Assembly (NCBI GenBank): GCA_963825405.1
Contig: CAWGTB010000003.1
Coordinates: 248,001 to 312,000 of the forward strand
From: JACPNO01 sp963825405
GTDB taxonomy: Bacteria; Acidobacteriota; Terriglobia; Bryobacterales; Bryobacteraceae
Length of the DNA stretch: 64,000 nt
Reading direction: 5' to 3'
Under the pieces are notes generated by a model that did not search any database, was not told where the DNA came from, and saw only the letters and a list, made by a program, of their open reading frames with translations. This document shows, one piece after another, positions 9,619-17,517 of the stretch (positions are counted from its first letter, which is position 1; each line of letters begins with the position of its first letter). A program made the translations under genes and the position numbers.

Positions 9619-10320
9619 ATGTTTGCTCGTAACATCTCGATTTTGCCTGGCCTCGCGCTGCTCGGGGCTACGTTTGTCGCACCGCTGGTTATGGCGGATG
9701 AATTCGAAAAGAAGACTGTGGTCCACGTTATAGAACCGGTCCAACTGCCCACTATGGTCCTTGAGCCGGGGCAATACGTTTTTCGCTTGATGGATAATCC
9801 GGACCGGCACATCGTGCTGATCTACGACGCCGAGGGAACCCATCTCGTCACCAAAGTGCTCGCCGTACCGAATTTGCGCCTGCGTCCCACCAGCAAGACG
9901 GTTTTCCAGTTCTGGGAGACTCCGGCCGGACAGCCCAAGGCCTTGCGCGCCTGGTTCTATCCGGGCGACAATTTTGGTCAGGAGTTTGTATACCCGAAGA
10001 CCAAGTCCATTGAAATTGCACAGATCGTCCACGCTCCGGTTCTCGCTGTGGTAGTCGAGAAAGAAGTGGAGATTGAGAAAGCTCCGATCGTGCGAGTGGA
10101 TGAAAAAGGCACTGAAATGCCGGTCGTTGTCGAAAAAGAAGAAGTCGTCGTAGCCCGCAACGATCCGCCGCCGGCGCCCGTTGTCACTGCCGCTGCCGAG
10201 CCCCAGGCGGCCCCGGCTGAGCTGCCCCACACCGCCAGCCCTTATCCGTTGATGGCGTTGTTCGGATTGCTTTCGCTAGCGGCCTTTGGGTTGATGTCGC
10301 GTCTTTCGATCCGTGACTAA
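9619..10320 (+). CDS. Secreted surface protein with LPHTA sortase signal
   Basis: The 233-residue protein has an N-terminal signal peptide, a globular domain (about 28-135), a charged Val/Glu/Lys-rich and Pro-rich spacer (about 140-200), and then LPHTA at 202-206, a hydrophobic helix and a short basic tail (MSRLSIRD). That is the standard layout of a sortase substrate, and a sortase is encoded two genes downstream in the same operon. I infer that it is cut at LPHT/A and attached to an envelope amine, or anchored only by the helix. It is first in a three-gene operon (8-bp overlap with the vWA gene) and is driven by the regulated promoter and leader upstream. Confidence 0.75.
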   Translation: MFARNISILPGLALLGATFVAPLVMADEFEKKTVVHVIEPVQLPTMVLEPGQYVFRLMDNPDRHIVLIYDAEGTHLVTKVLAVPNLRLRPTSKTVFQFWETPAGQPKALRAWFYPGDNFGQEFVYPKTKSIEIAQIVHAPVLAVVVEKEVEIEKAPIVRVDEKGTEMPVVVEKEEVVVARNDPPPAPVVTAAAEPQAAPAELPHTASPYPLMALFGLLSLAAFGLMSRLSIRD

Positions 10321-11332
10321 TACTGGTGCACGCCCGTACCGCATTAATCGCCCGTTCGGCCGGGGTATGTTTTCTGGCCGGACGTGGGGGAAATGGTGTC
10401 TGGCCCCGTTATTGCTCGCCGCGATGTACGCGCAAGATCCACCAGCCACTGCGGGAAATGAAGAATTCAAGATTTCAACTGCCGTTGAACTGGTCCTGCT
10501 CGATGTGAGCGTGCGGGATCCCGAAGGCGGCTACGTCTCCGGTTTAACTAAAGAAGCCTTTCATGTTTTCGAAAACGGCGTCCCGCAAAAGATCACCGAG
10601 TTTTCGAGCGGAGACATTCCGGTCGCGGTCGGCCTGGTGATGGACGATAGCGGCAGCATGCGCGGCAAGCGTCCCGAGCTGATTACGGCGGGCCTGGCGT
10701 TTGTCGAAGCCAGCAACCAGCAGGATCAAATCTTCGTGGTCAATTTCAACGATAAAGTCCGCCGCGGCCTGCCTGATTCCCTGCCGTTTACCGACGACCT
10801 CAACCTGCTGCGCTCCGCTCTTTCGCGGGACCGCCCGGAAGGGCGCACCGCTTTGTACGACGCCACCGCTTATTCGCTGGCCCATCTGGAGACCGGGCGG
10901 CGCGCCAAGAAAGCGCTCATCGTAGTAAGCGATGGCGGGGACAACGTCAGTTCCCGCACCTTCAACGAATTGCTGCAGCTCATCCAGGAATCGCGCGCCA
11001 CCATCTACACGGTCGGTATCTACGATCCCGAAGATCCCGACCGCAATCCTGGCGTCCTCAAACGCATGGCCAAAGTGAGCGGCGGTGAATGTTTTCTGCC
11101 ATCGGAGCTGCATGAAATTGTTCCCATCTGCCAGAAGATTGCCAAGGACATTCGCAACCGCTACACCATCGGGTACATTCCGGTGCGCACCAACAGCAAA
11201 GCCGCGTTGCGCAAGGTTCATGTGACGGCGTCCACGGCGGATCGCGACAAGCTGATCGTGCGGACGCGCACCAGCTATCTGCTGCCGGAAGCGGTATCGG
11301 TGGAGAGTAAAGCTTCCAAGGTGAACCGGTGA
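10313..11332 (+). CDS. vWFA-related acidobacterial domain protein (TIGR03436 type)
   Basis: After an N-terminal hydrophobic segment comes a short beta domain (VELVLLDVSVRDPEGGYVSGL), then a von Willebrand A domain with the metal site D-x-S-x-S at 111-115 (DDSGS) and further sheet/helix segments (KKALIVVSDGGDN; TIYTVGIYD). Such proteins are secreted or periplasmic and are thought to bind other proteins through the metal site. The GTG at 10313 overlaps the previous gene by 8 bp. A Met at 10367 just before the hydrophobic segment is an alternative start. It is coupled by a 4-bp overlap (GTGA) to the sortase gene, which points to one surface-assembly unit. Confidence 0.82.
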   Translation: MTNTGARPYRINRPFGRGMFSGRTWGKWCLAPLLLAAMYAQDPPATAGNEEFKISTAVELVLLDVSVRDPEGGYVSGLTKEAFHVFENGVPQKITEFSSGDIPVAVGLVMDDSGSMRGKRPELITAGLAFVEASNQQDQIFVVNFNDKVRRGLPDSLPFTDDLNLLRSALSRDRPEGRTALYDATAYSLAHLETGRRAKKALIVVSDGGDNVSSRTFNELLQLIQESRATIYTVGIYDPEDPDRNPGVLKRMAKVSGGECFLPSELHEIVPICQKIAKDIRNRYTIGYIPVRTNSKAALRKVHVTASTADRDKLIVRTRTSYLLPEAVSVESKASKVNR

Positions 11333-12003
11333 AAGTCCACATTTTCCGGCGACGCATGCTCAAGCGCGCACGCTCCCGATCCTGGCGTTTCGCGCAGCTT
11401 TTTTTCCTGATCGCCGGCGTGCTTCTGGTGGGAGTCGCCGCGTCCACCTATGTGGCGCGTTATGTCTACCAGGGCTACCAGACCTGGAAATTCGACCGTG
11501 AGCTCACGCTGCGCCGTTATGCGCCGCCGGTGCCGGCGCCGCCACCGGTGGCTCTGCAAGCTGGAGCGCTGATTGGCAAGATCGGCATTCGCCGGCTGGG
11601 CATTTCGGCCATTGTCAAAGAAGGCGTCGACGCGGGAACGCTCGGCCTGGCAGTGGGTCACATAACTTCGACCGCGCTTCCGGGCGAGAATGGCAACGTT
11701 GCCGTGGCTGCCCATCGCGACACCTTGTTCCGCAATTTGAAAGACGTCAAGCGCGACGACGAAATCACGCTCACCACGCTCGACGGCGAATATCTCTATC
11801 GCGTGGTGTCGTTCATGGTCGTCGATCCTACCGATGTCGCCGTGCTCAATTCGTCGCCCGGTGAGATGACGCTCACCCTCGTCACCTGCTACCCGTTCTA
11901 CTTCGTCGGCCACGCTCCCCGGCGCTTCATCGTGCGCGCCCGTCAGGTCGGCGCCAATCCGCTGCGCCTTGCAGGTCTGGGCCGGGCAGAAGGGGCCAAC
12001 TGA
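11329..12003 (+). CDS. Sortase (class D/E-like) in a diderm
   Basis: The 224-residue type II membrane protein has a basic cytoplasmic start, one transmembrane helix (about 21-42), a Pro-rich neck and a sortase domain. The catalytic triad is visible: His129 (AAHRDT), Cys187 (VTCYPF) and Arg198/199 (APRRFIV). Sortases cut LPxT-type signals and transfer the product to an amine. In Gram-positives this is peptidoglycan, while in diderms the acceptor is not established. The GTG start overlaps the vWA stop. The LPHTA protein two genes upstream is the obvious dedicated substrate. Confidence 0.85.
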   Translation: MKVHIFRRRMLKRARSRSWRFAQLFFLIAGVLLVGVAASTYVARYVYQGYQTWKFDRELTLRRYAPPVPAPPPVALQAGALIGKIGIRRLGISAIVKEGVDAGTLGLAVGHITSTALPGENGNVAVAAHRDTLFRNLKDVKRDDEITLTTLDGEYLYRVVSFMVVDPTDVAVLNSSPGEMTLTLVTCYPFYFVGHAPRRFIVRARQVGANPLRLAGLGRAEGAN

Positions 12004-12118
12004 AGATGCCTGTGATCGGCTCTTTGAGAGATACCCCCACAAAACCCTGCGAACCTAGGCGCATCCCTTATTCACCCCAGGCCGCGGTGGCCGCAGACTG
12101 AAGTATCGAGGATTCTAG

Positions 12119-12827
12119 ATGTCACCTGAAACTGCTATGGCCGTGCTCGCGCGAACGCCGAACGGCAATGCGAAATCGAAGCCGGTCTTCGATCCCAAAC
12201 TGTTTCTGTCCAAAGTTGGCGAAGGCAGGACGATTGCGACCTACGCGAAGAAAGAAGTAATTTTCGCGCAAGGCGATCCGGGCAGCGCCATTTTTTATAT
12301 CCAAAAAGGCAAGGTCAAGCTCACCGTCGTTTCGAACGCGGGCAAAGAAGCGGTGATCGCCATTTTGGGCGTGGGAGATTTTCTCGGCGAAGGCTGCCTG
12401 GCGGGGCGGCCGGTGTGCCTGGCCACGGCTACGGCGATGTCGGATTGCTCGATGGTGCGGCTGGAAAAAGCGGCCACCATCCAGGTGCTGCACGATGAGC
12501 CGGCTTTTTCCGAGCTGTTCCTGGCGCTACATGCTTTCCCGCAACATGCGGATTGAAGAGGACCTGGTGGATCAGCTCTTCAACTCCAGCGAAAAGCGGC
12601 TGGCGCGCGTGCTGCTGCTGATGGCCCACTTCGGCAAAGAAGGCAAACCGGAGCCGGTGATTACCAAGATCAGCCAGGAGACGCTGGCGGAGATGATTGG
12701 CACCACTCGCTCCAGAGTCAGTTTCTTCATGAACAAGTTCCGCAAACTGGGGTTCATTGAGTACAACCGTGGACTCGATGGACTGCATGTTCACAGCTCG
12801 CTGCTGAATATCGTTCTTCACGACTAA
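12119..12827 (+). CDS. Crp/Fnr-family transcriptional regulator, one frame break
   Basis: The cyclic-nucleotide-binding-like beta barrel (EVIFAQGDPGSAIFYIQKGKVKL; GVGDFLGEGCLAG) is followed, after a frame break near 12527, by the dimer helix (YMLSRNMRIEEDL) and a winged helix (ETLAEMIGTTRSRVSFFMNKFRKLGFI). Dropping one C restores FLAYMLSRN. There is no Fnr-type cluster of four cysteines, so an iron-sulphur sensor is unlikely, and the effector is unknown. A GAGGA site at 12108-12112 fixes the start. It sits between the two genes that share the TTAAC-N8-GTTAA promoter and is one candidate regulator for it, though that is speculative. Confidence 0.8.
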
Positions 12828-12879
12828 CCCGCCTTGGCGCTGATCAGCTATAGCCAGTTGTGAGCATTCTTGAACATAC

Positions 12880-12898
12880 ACAGCCGCATGGCGGCTGT
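12880..12898 (+). terminator. Short stem-loop after the Crp/Fnr gene
   Basis: ACAGCCGC (12880-12887) pairs with GCGGCTGT (12891-12898) around a 3-nt loop, followed by a T-rich stretch. It fits a weak intrinsic terminator. Confidence 0.45.
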
Positions 12899-12932
12899 TA
12901 GTTTAGGGTTTCATTTCGCCGGGAGAAAACGC

Positions 12933-13235
12933 ATGACCCACGAGCACGCCAACGAATTCCGGTTGAGAATCTTGCATGCGGACCAGACCGAGGAATTGAG
13001 CGGGTGGATGAACTGCCAGGAGAAAGTCATGCAAGCCACCACCCGGCTACGCGGATCGCCCGTGAAAGCCTATTGGCTGCAGGTTCGAACGCCTGGCTGT
13101 CCCAACTGCCAGCAGCAAGAATCGACGGTTGTGGAATTTCCCCTGAACCCGGCCGCATCCGAGGACCCTCGCTTTCCAGGGCAAACAAATAGAAGGCCTT
13201 ACACCTCGAGCCGCGCCTCTTCGGCTGGAGCCTAA
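12933..13235 (+). CDS. Small soluble protein with CPNC motif, unknown function
   Basis: A 100-residue protein whose start at 12933 is supported by GGGAG at 12921-12925. A beta-rich N-terminal half is followed by TPGCPNCQQQ, whose CxxC could bind zinc or be redox-active, then a low-complexity tail. There is no signal peptide in the version starting at 12933. I do not recognise the family. It stands alone between the Crp/Fnr gene and a small secreted protein. Confidence 0.5.
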   Translation: MTHEHANEFRLRILHADQTEELSGWMNCQEKVMQATTRLRGSPVKAYWLQVRTPGCPNCQQQESTVVEFPLNPAASEDPRFPGQTNRRPYTSSRASSAGA

Positions 13236-13317
13236 GTGCCACCTCTCCCCGATTGAGCAGTTTTGCTCAGACTGCCGCGGGCTGCCCGGCCTACGATACA
13301 AGCTGGAGCACAACCGC

Positions 13318-13596
13318 ATGCATGGCTTTTTGACCACCCTTCTCCTCAGCGCAGCGCTGGCAGGATCAATGCCTTTGATCGCCGACGACGCCCACCACGC
13401 GGATAACCAGAACAAGCGGTACTACGACAAAAGCGCTGGCGACTACCACGAGTGGAACTCGACCGAAGACCGGGCGTATCACCAATACGTGAGCGAAAAC
13501 CACAAGAAAGATCGTGAGTTCGACAAAACCAACGGCCGGGAAAAAGACGATTATTTCAAGTGGCGGCACAGTCATCCGGAACAGAACAAGCACTAG
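13318..13596 (+). CDS. Small secreted Tyr/His/charged protein of unknown function
   Basis: A signal peptide (about residues 1-22) precedes a very polar 70-residue mature part with a repeated Tyr-aromatic pattern (RYYDKSAGDYHEWN, EDRAYHQYVSENH, KDDYFKWRHSHPEQ). I recall similar short periplasmic proteins in Acidobacteria, but no function. The gene precedes the OmpA-domain gene on the same strand with a 40-nt gap, so co-expression is possible. Confidence 0.65.
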   Translation: MHGFLTTLLLSAALAGSMPLIADDAHHADNQNKRYYDKSAGDYHEWNSTEDRAYHQYVSENHKKDREFDKTNGREKDDYFKWRHSHPEQNKH

Positions 13597-13636
13597 CTCA
13601 TCCGCTATCCTGCACGCAAGGAATTGGAGTTCCAAT

Positions 13637-15292
13637 ATGAAAACGATCAGCGCATTTCTAATGACGTGCGGCCTGTTGTCGGCCCAGCCAGCGCAGGCGC
13701 CGAACCCGGTCCAGCAATTGAGTCCCACCGAATCCGTGGGCGCGGCTATGCCCATCTACCGGGTGACGGTCGTCGCGCGTACCACCAAGGCGATTAATTA
13801 CCATCACCGCAGCGGATCGACGATGATCGGTTTCCGGGGGACGGCGCTCATGCCGGCGGCGCGCGGCGAAGCCAGGGTGGAAAGCAAGCAGGGCGTCATC
13901 AAGATCAATGCCCAGATGGAGAAGATGCAGCCCGCAACAAATTACGGTCCCGAGTATCTAACGTATGTGCTGTGGGCCATCACGCCGGAGGGCCGGGCGA
14001 CCAACGTGGGCGAAGTGTTGCTGAATGGCGGCCGGAGCAAGCTTGATGCCACCAGCGAACTGCAGACGTTCGGGTTGATCGTGACCGCGGAGCCGTATTT
14101 TGCGGTTACCCAGCCGAGCGATGTGGTGGTGATGGAGAATTTTGTCCGCCACGATACCACCGGAACGATTGAAGAACTGGACGCCAAGTACGAGCTGTTG
14201 CAGCGCGGACAGTACACCTTGAATGTAAATCCGGCGGAGATGAAGGCGCTGCGGCTGGACAAGCACGTGCCGATCGAGCTGTACGAAGCGCGCAATGCGG
14301 TACAAATCGCGCGCTGGGCGGGTGCGGACCGCTACGCCGCCGATACGTTCCAGAAAGCCGTGCTGGACCTGGAAAATGCCGAGGGCTATCTGGTGGGCAA
14401 GGGCGGTAAGAAACCCATTGGGACGGTGGCGCGCGAAGCCGTGCAAATGGCCGAAGACGCCCGCATCATCACCATCAAGAAGCGGGAAGAAGAGAATCTG
14501 GCGCTTGAGCGGCAGGCAGGCGCCGATCGCGAAGCACGCGCCGAGAGCGATCGGGCAGCGGCGCAAGCGGAAGCTGAGCGCGTGCGACTGGAAGCGGAAG
14601 CGTCGCGTGCCGGCGCCCTCGCCGAAGCCGAGCGGGTGAGACGCGATACCGATGCCCAACGGGCTTCGGCGCAAGCGGAAGCCGAGCGGTTGCGGCTGCA
14701 ATCCGATGCGCAGAGCGCGGCGGCCCAGGCGGAGTTGGCGCGCGCGGCCCAAGCCACGGCAGATGCGCAGGCTGAAACTGATAAGGCGCGCCTGGCTACC
14801 CAGGACGCCAACCTGCTGCGGCAAAAAGCGGAGGCCGAGAAGACCGAGCTGCGATCGCAGTTGCTGCAGCAATTCAACCTGATTCTGGAAACGCGGGATA
14901 CGGCGCGCGGGCTGATCGTTAATATGTCGGATGTGCTGTTCGACACGGCGAAGTATACGCTGCGGCCGGTGGCGCGCGAGAAGCTGGCCAAACTGACGGG
15001 CATCATTCTGGGGCATCCCGGGCTGCGCCTCGCGGTTGAGGGTCACACCGATAGCGTGGGCGGGGAGGCTTACAATCAAGTGCTCTCTGAACAACGCGGC
15101 TCGGCTGTGCGCGACTATCTTACCCAGGGCGGGATGGCCGGGAATGCGGTTACCTCGCGTGGGTTTGGCAAGACCGTGCCGGTTGCCTCGAACGACACGG
15201 CGGCTGGCCGGCAGCAGAATCGCCGGGTGGAAATCGTGGTATCCGGTGAGATCATCGGCACCGAGATCGGCTCACCGCGCGCGGCCAACTGA
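13637..15292 (+). CDS. OmpA-family outer-membrane/peptidoglycan-binding protein with long Ala/Glu/Arg coiled coil
   Basis: The protein has a signal peptide, a roughly 200-residue beta-rich N-terminal domain, a helical linker, a long imperfect coiled coil of AEAER-like repeats (about 295-430), and a C-terminal OmpA domain (VLFDTAKYTLRPVAREKLAKL; GHTDSVGGEAYNQVLSEQR; NRRVEIV). The OmpA domain should bind peptidoglycan, with the coiled coil spanning the periplasm. The start at 13637 has GGAG at 13626-13629. A longer reading frame from 13514 would overlap the small secreted gene and is not preferred. Confidence 0.85.
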   Translation: MKTISAFLMTCGLLSAQPAQAPNPVQQLSPTESVGAAMPIYRVTVVARTTKAINYHHRSGSTMIGFRGTALMPAARGEARVESKQGVIKINAQMEKMQPATNYGPEYLTYVLWAITPEGRATNVGEVLLNGGRSKLDATSELQTFGLIVTAEPYFAVTQPSDVVVMENFVRHDTTGTIEELDAKYELLQRGQYTLNVNPAEMKALRLDKHVPIELYEARNAVQIARWAGADRYAADTFQKAVLDLENAEGYLVGKGGKKPIGTVAREAVQMAEDARIITIKKREEENLALERQAGADREARAESDRAAAQAEAERVRLEAEASRAGALAEAERVRRDTDAQRASAQAEAERLRLQSDAQSAAAQAELARAAQATADAQAETDKARLATQDANLLRQKAEAEKTELRSQLLQQFNLILETRDTARGLIVNMSDVLFDTAKYTLRPVAREKLAKLTGIILGHPGLRLAVEGHTDSVGGEAYNQVLSEQRGSAVRDYLTQGGMAGNAVTSRGFGKTVPVASNDTAAGRQQNRRVEIVVSGEIIGTEIGSPRAAN

Positions 15293-15319
15293 ACCGGCGG
15301 GTGTCCGGGGGACGATCCA

Positions 15320-16600
15320 ATGCTGCGACCCAAGGGAATACGGCTCTGTGTTGGTCTGCTCACGCTGATCTGCGCGGGCAACGCATTTTCGTATTCCGTT
15401 CTCACCCACGAAGCGATTATCGATTCGGTTTGGGATCGCTCGATTCGCGTGCTGCTGCTGGCGCGATTTCCGGATGCCACCCCGGAGCAACTCACCCAGG
15501 CTCATGCGTATGCATACGGTGGCAGCATCATCCAGGATCTGGGTTACTATCCGTTCGGCAATCGGTTGTTCAGTGATTTGACTCACTATGTACGCAGTGG
15601 CGATTTCATCCTGAGACTGATCGGCAATTCCCAGGACCTGAATGAGTATGCCTTCTCACTCGGAGCCCTGGCGCACTATTCCGCCGATAACAATGGCCAC
15701 CGTATCGCGACCAACGCCGCCGTCCCTCTGCTCTATCCCAAGCTGCGCGTGAAATTCGGCAACCTGGTTACCTACGCCGACGATCCCCTGTCGCACCTCA
15801 AAACCGAATTTGGCTTCGATGTGGTGCAAGCTGCGAAGGGCCGCTACGCGCCTGACGGCTACAAAGGCTTCATTGGATTTGAGGTATCGAAACCGGTGTT
15901 GGAGCGGGCGTTTGCGGACACCTACGGCATGAAGATCGAGCAGATCTTTACCAGCTTCGATCTGGCGATCGGCTCCTACCGGCGGACGGTGAGCTCGATT
16001 TTGCCGGCCATGACCAAGGTGGCGTGGCAAATCAAGAAAACCGAGATCACCAAAGAGAATCCCGGCATCACGCGCAAGAAATTTCTCTACAACCTGTCGC
16101 GTTCGAGCTACGAGAAGAACTGGGGCTCGACCTACCAGAAGCCGGGGTGGCGTTCGCAATTTCTCGCTTTCCTCTTTCGGGTTGTACCGCGCGTGGGGCC
16201 GTTCAAAGCGCTGGCATTCAAGAGGCTCACTCCCGCGACGGAAACTATGTTCATGGCCAGCTTCAATGCGTCCATCGACCGCTATCGCGAGCTGCTGGGG
16301 GAAGTGAAGGCCAACCGGTTGCAATTGCCCAATGAAAACTTCGATACCGGAGAACCGACCGAGGCCGGACACTACAAGCTGACCGACGATGCCTACGCAA
16401 AGCTGCTCGACAAGCTGGCCGAACATTACGCCGGCATGCCGCCGGAACTGCGCAGCAATATTTTGAGTTTCTATCACGATTTGAACGCGCCGATCGCGAC
16501 CAAGGGCAACGCGAAAGAGTGGGAGAAAGTGCTTAAAGGGCTGGATGACTTAAAAGCGGCGGACTTGCCAACGGCGGCGAAGCGGGAAAGCGGAACTTAA
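15320..16600 (+). CDS. Secreted zinc-dependent phospholipase C-like protein
   Basis: A signal peptide ending near AFS-YS is followed by the S1/P1-nuclease/phospholipase C helical fold. Candidate zinc ligands are the early THEAIID His, the conserved Trp/Asp/His around IDSVWDRS and QDLGYYPFGN, and ALAHYSADNNGH. The protein is longer than bacterial PLCs because of a C-terminal helical extension. Its role may be phospholipid turnover or nutrient scavenging. It starts 28 bp after the OmpA gene and is preceded by a purine-rich GGGGGA site. Confidence 0.7.
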   Translation: MLRPKGIRLCVGLLTLICAGNAFSYSVLTHEAIIDSVWDRSIRVLLLARFPDATPEQLTQAHAYAYGGSIIQDLGYYPFGNRLFSDLTHYVRSGDFILRLIGNSQDLNEYAFSLGALAHYSADNNGHRIATNAAVPLLYPKLRVKFGNLVTYADDPLSHLKTEFGFDVVQAAKGRYAPDGYKGFIGFEVSKPVLERAFADTYGMKIEQIFTSFDLAIGSYRRTVSSILPAMTKVAWQIKKTEITKENPGITRKKFLYNLSRSSYEKNWGSTYQKPGWRSQFLAFLFRVVPRVGPFKALAFKRLTPATETMFMASFNASIDRYRELLGEVKANRLQLPNENFDTGEPTEAGHYKLTDDAYAKLLDKLAEHYAGMPPELRSNILSFYHDLNAPIATKGNAKEWEKVLKGLDDLKAADLPTAAKRESGT

Positions 16601-16642
16601 CTCCAATGGATTAAGCAAACTGAGAGTGGGAATGGGTTTGCC

Positions 16643-16678
16643 TTGACAAGCCACATTAGTTAACTGATAATAGTTAAC
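16643..16678 (+). promoter_or_regulatory. Promoter with TTAAC-N8-GTTAA operator (copy 2)
   Basis: TTGACA (16643-16648), 17-bp spacer, GATAAT (16666-16671). TTAAC (16660-16664) and GTTAA (16673-16677) flank the -10 with the same 8-bp spacing, and at the same distance from the -35, as copy 1. Confidence 0.7.
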
Positions 16679-16709
16679 GACTGAGCGCTTTTGCCCAATC
16701 TGCAGATTA

Positions 16710-16772
16710 TCTGAACTAAGTCAGACGATTTGGGATTCCCCCCCTCTTAGCCCACCCAACCCAGGGAGGTTG
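16710..16772 (+). ncRNA. Structured 5' leader (copy 2): two hairpins, the second holding the ribosome-binding site
   Basis: Hairpin 1: TCTGA (16710-16714) with TCAGA (16721-16725), loop ACTAAG. Hairpin 2: CAACC (16757-16761) with GGTTG (16768-16772), loop CAGGGA, overlapping the GGGAGG ribosome-binding site. The block CTCTTAGCC-ACCCAACC between them is also shared with copy 1. Confidence 0.5.
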
Positions 16773-16774
16773 AC

Positions 16775-17095
16775 ATGTTTGCTCGCAGTGTCTCCATCCG
16801 CCTGAAGAACAAGAGTTTGGCAGAATTTACGCGTTTGGTCGAGAAAACCGCGATTCCGCTGTTGCGCAAGCAAAAAGGCTTCCAGGACGAACTGGCTTTT
16901 GTGGTCGCTGGCGGCTGTGAGGCGGTACTGATCAGTTTGTGGGACGAAAAGCGGAATGCGGAAAGTTACGGACGCAACGCCTATCCGGAAGTGATGAAGG
17001 CGCTGAGCAAAGTATTGGACGGGACACCCGAAGTGCGCATCTTTGAGGTTTGCAATTCGACGTTTCACAAGATCGCGGCTGTGGCCGGGGTTTAG
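16775..17095 (+). CDS. Antibiotic-biosynthesis-monooxygenase-like ABM-fold protein
   Basis: The 106-residue sequence fits a dimeric alpha/beta-barrel protein of the ABM type: a beta strand (VSIRLKNKSLAEF), a helix, then QKGFQDELAFV and SLWDEKRNAESY. Family members include small cofactor-free monooxygenases and stress proteins, and the substrate here is unknown. The first four residues MFAR, and the codons behind them, match the unrelated gene at 9619, because the shared promoter/leader extends into the coding start. It heads an apparent three-gene operon with the next two genes. Confidence 0.7.
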   Translation: MFARSVSIRLKNKSLAEFTRLVEKTAIPLLRKQKGFQDELAFVVAGGCEAVLISLWDEKRNAESYGRNAYPEVMKALSKVLDGTPEVRIFEVCNSTFHKIAAVAGV

Positions 17096-17106
17096 AGAAT
17101 TCATTT

Positions 17107-17517
17107 ATGAATGCAATCAAAGCTGGAACGATTCTGATTGAAGGCGGCGCGGCCATGCCGCCGGCGGTACGGCTGGATGGCGGCGCTAAAATGAATGGCT
17201 GGAGCCCGGTGAGCGATCTCGATCCAAGCCATCTGGATACGGCAATCCAGCAAGCGGGATGGACATTCTTCTTCATGGCCGGTGAGATCAAGATCACTGC
17301 CTTCGGATGGGATAAAGAGCAGGCGGCGCGGCGGGCTGTGAAGCAGGTTCTCAGCAATGTCGAAGCGCACCAGTGTAATTGCGTGGAGTTCACCGAGGTA
17401 TCTCCGAAGTCATTTCTTGGCGTCCCGTATGTCAATGTGAGTGCTCACTCGCGGCATATCCAAAAGAGCTCGGCGTTTGCCGGCTACCAACAGCAGGAAG
17501 CAGGGAGAAAATTATGA
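17107..17517 (+). CDS. Conserved small protein of unknown function
   Basis: The 136-residue protein begins MNAIKAGTILIEGG and has a central hydrophobic segment WTFFFMAGEI, a conserved-looking CNCVEF and a C-terminal VPYVNVSAHSRHIQ. I have seen similar proteins beside ABM-type genes in this phylum but know no function. It starts 12 nt after the ABM gene and overlaps the SYLF gene by 4 bp, so it is very likely co-transcribed. A start at 17050 would overlap the ABM gene and is less likely. Confidence 0.6.
   Translation: MNAIKAGTILIEGGAAMPPAVRLDGGAKMNGWSPVSDLDPSHLDTAIQQAGWTFFFMAGEIKITAFGWDKEQAARRAVKQVLSNVEAHQCNCVEFTEVSPKSFLGVPYVNVSAHSRHIQKSSAFAGYQQQEAGRKL

Noticed and set aside
12490..12560. Programmed frameshift in the Crp/Fnr gene
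   Set aside because: No slippery heptamer or downstream structure is evident, and the same one-base-addition pattern recurs in many unrelated genes of the window.
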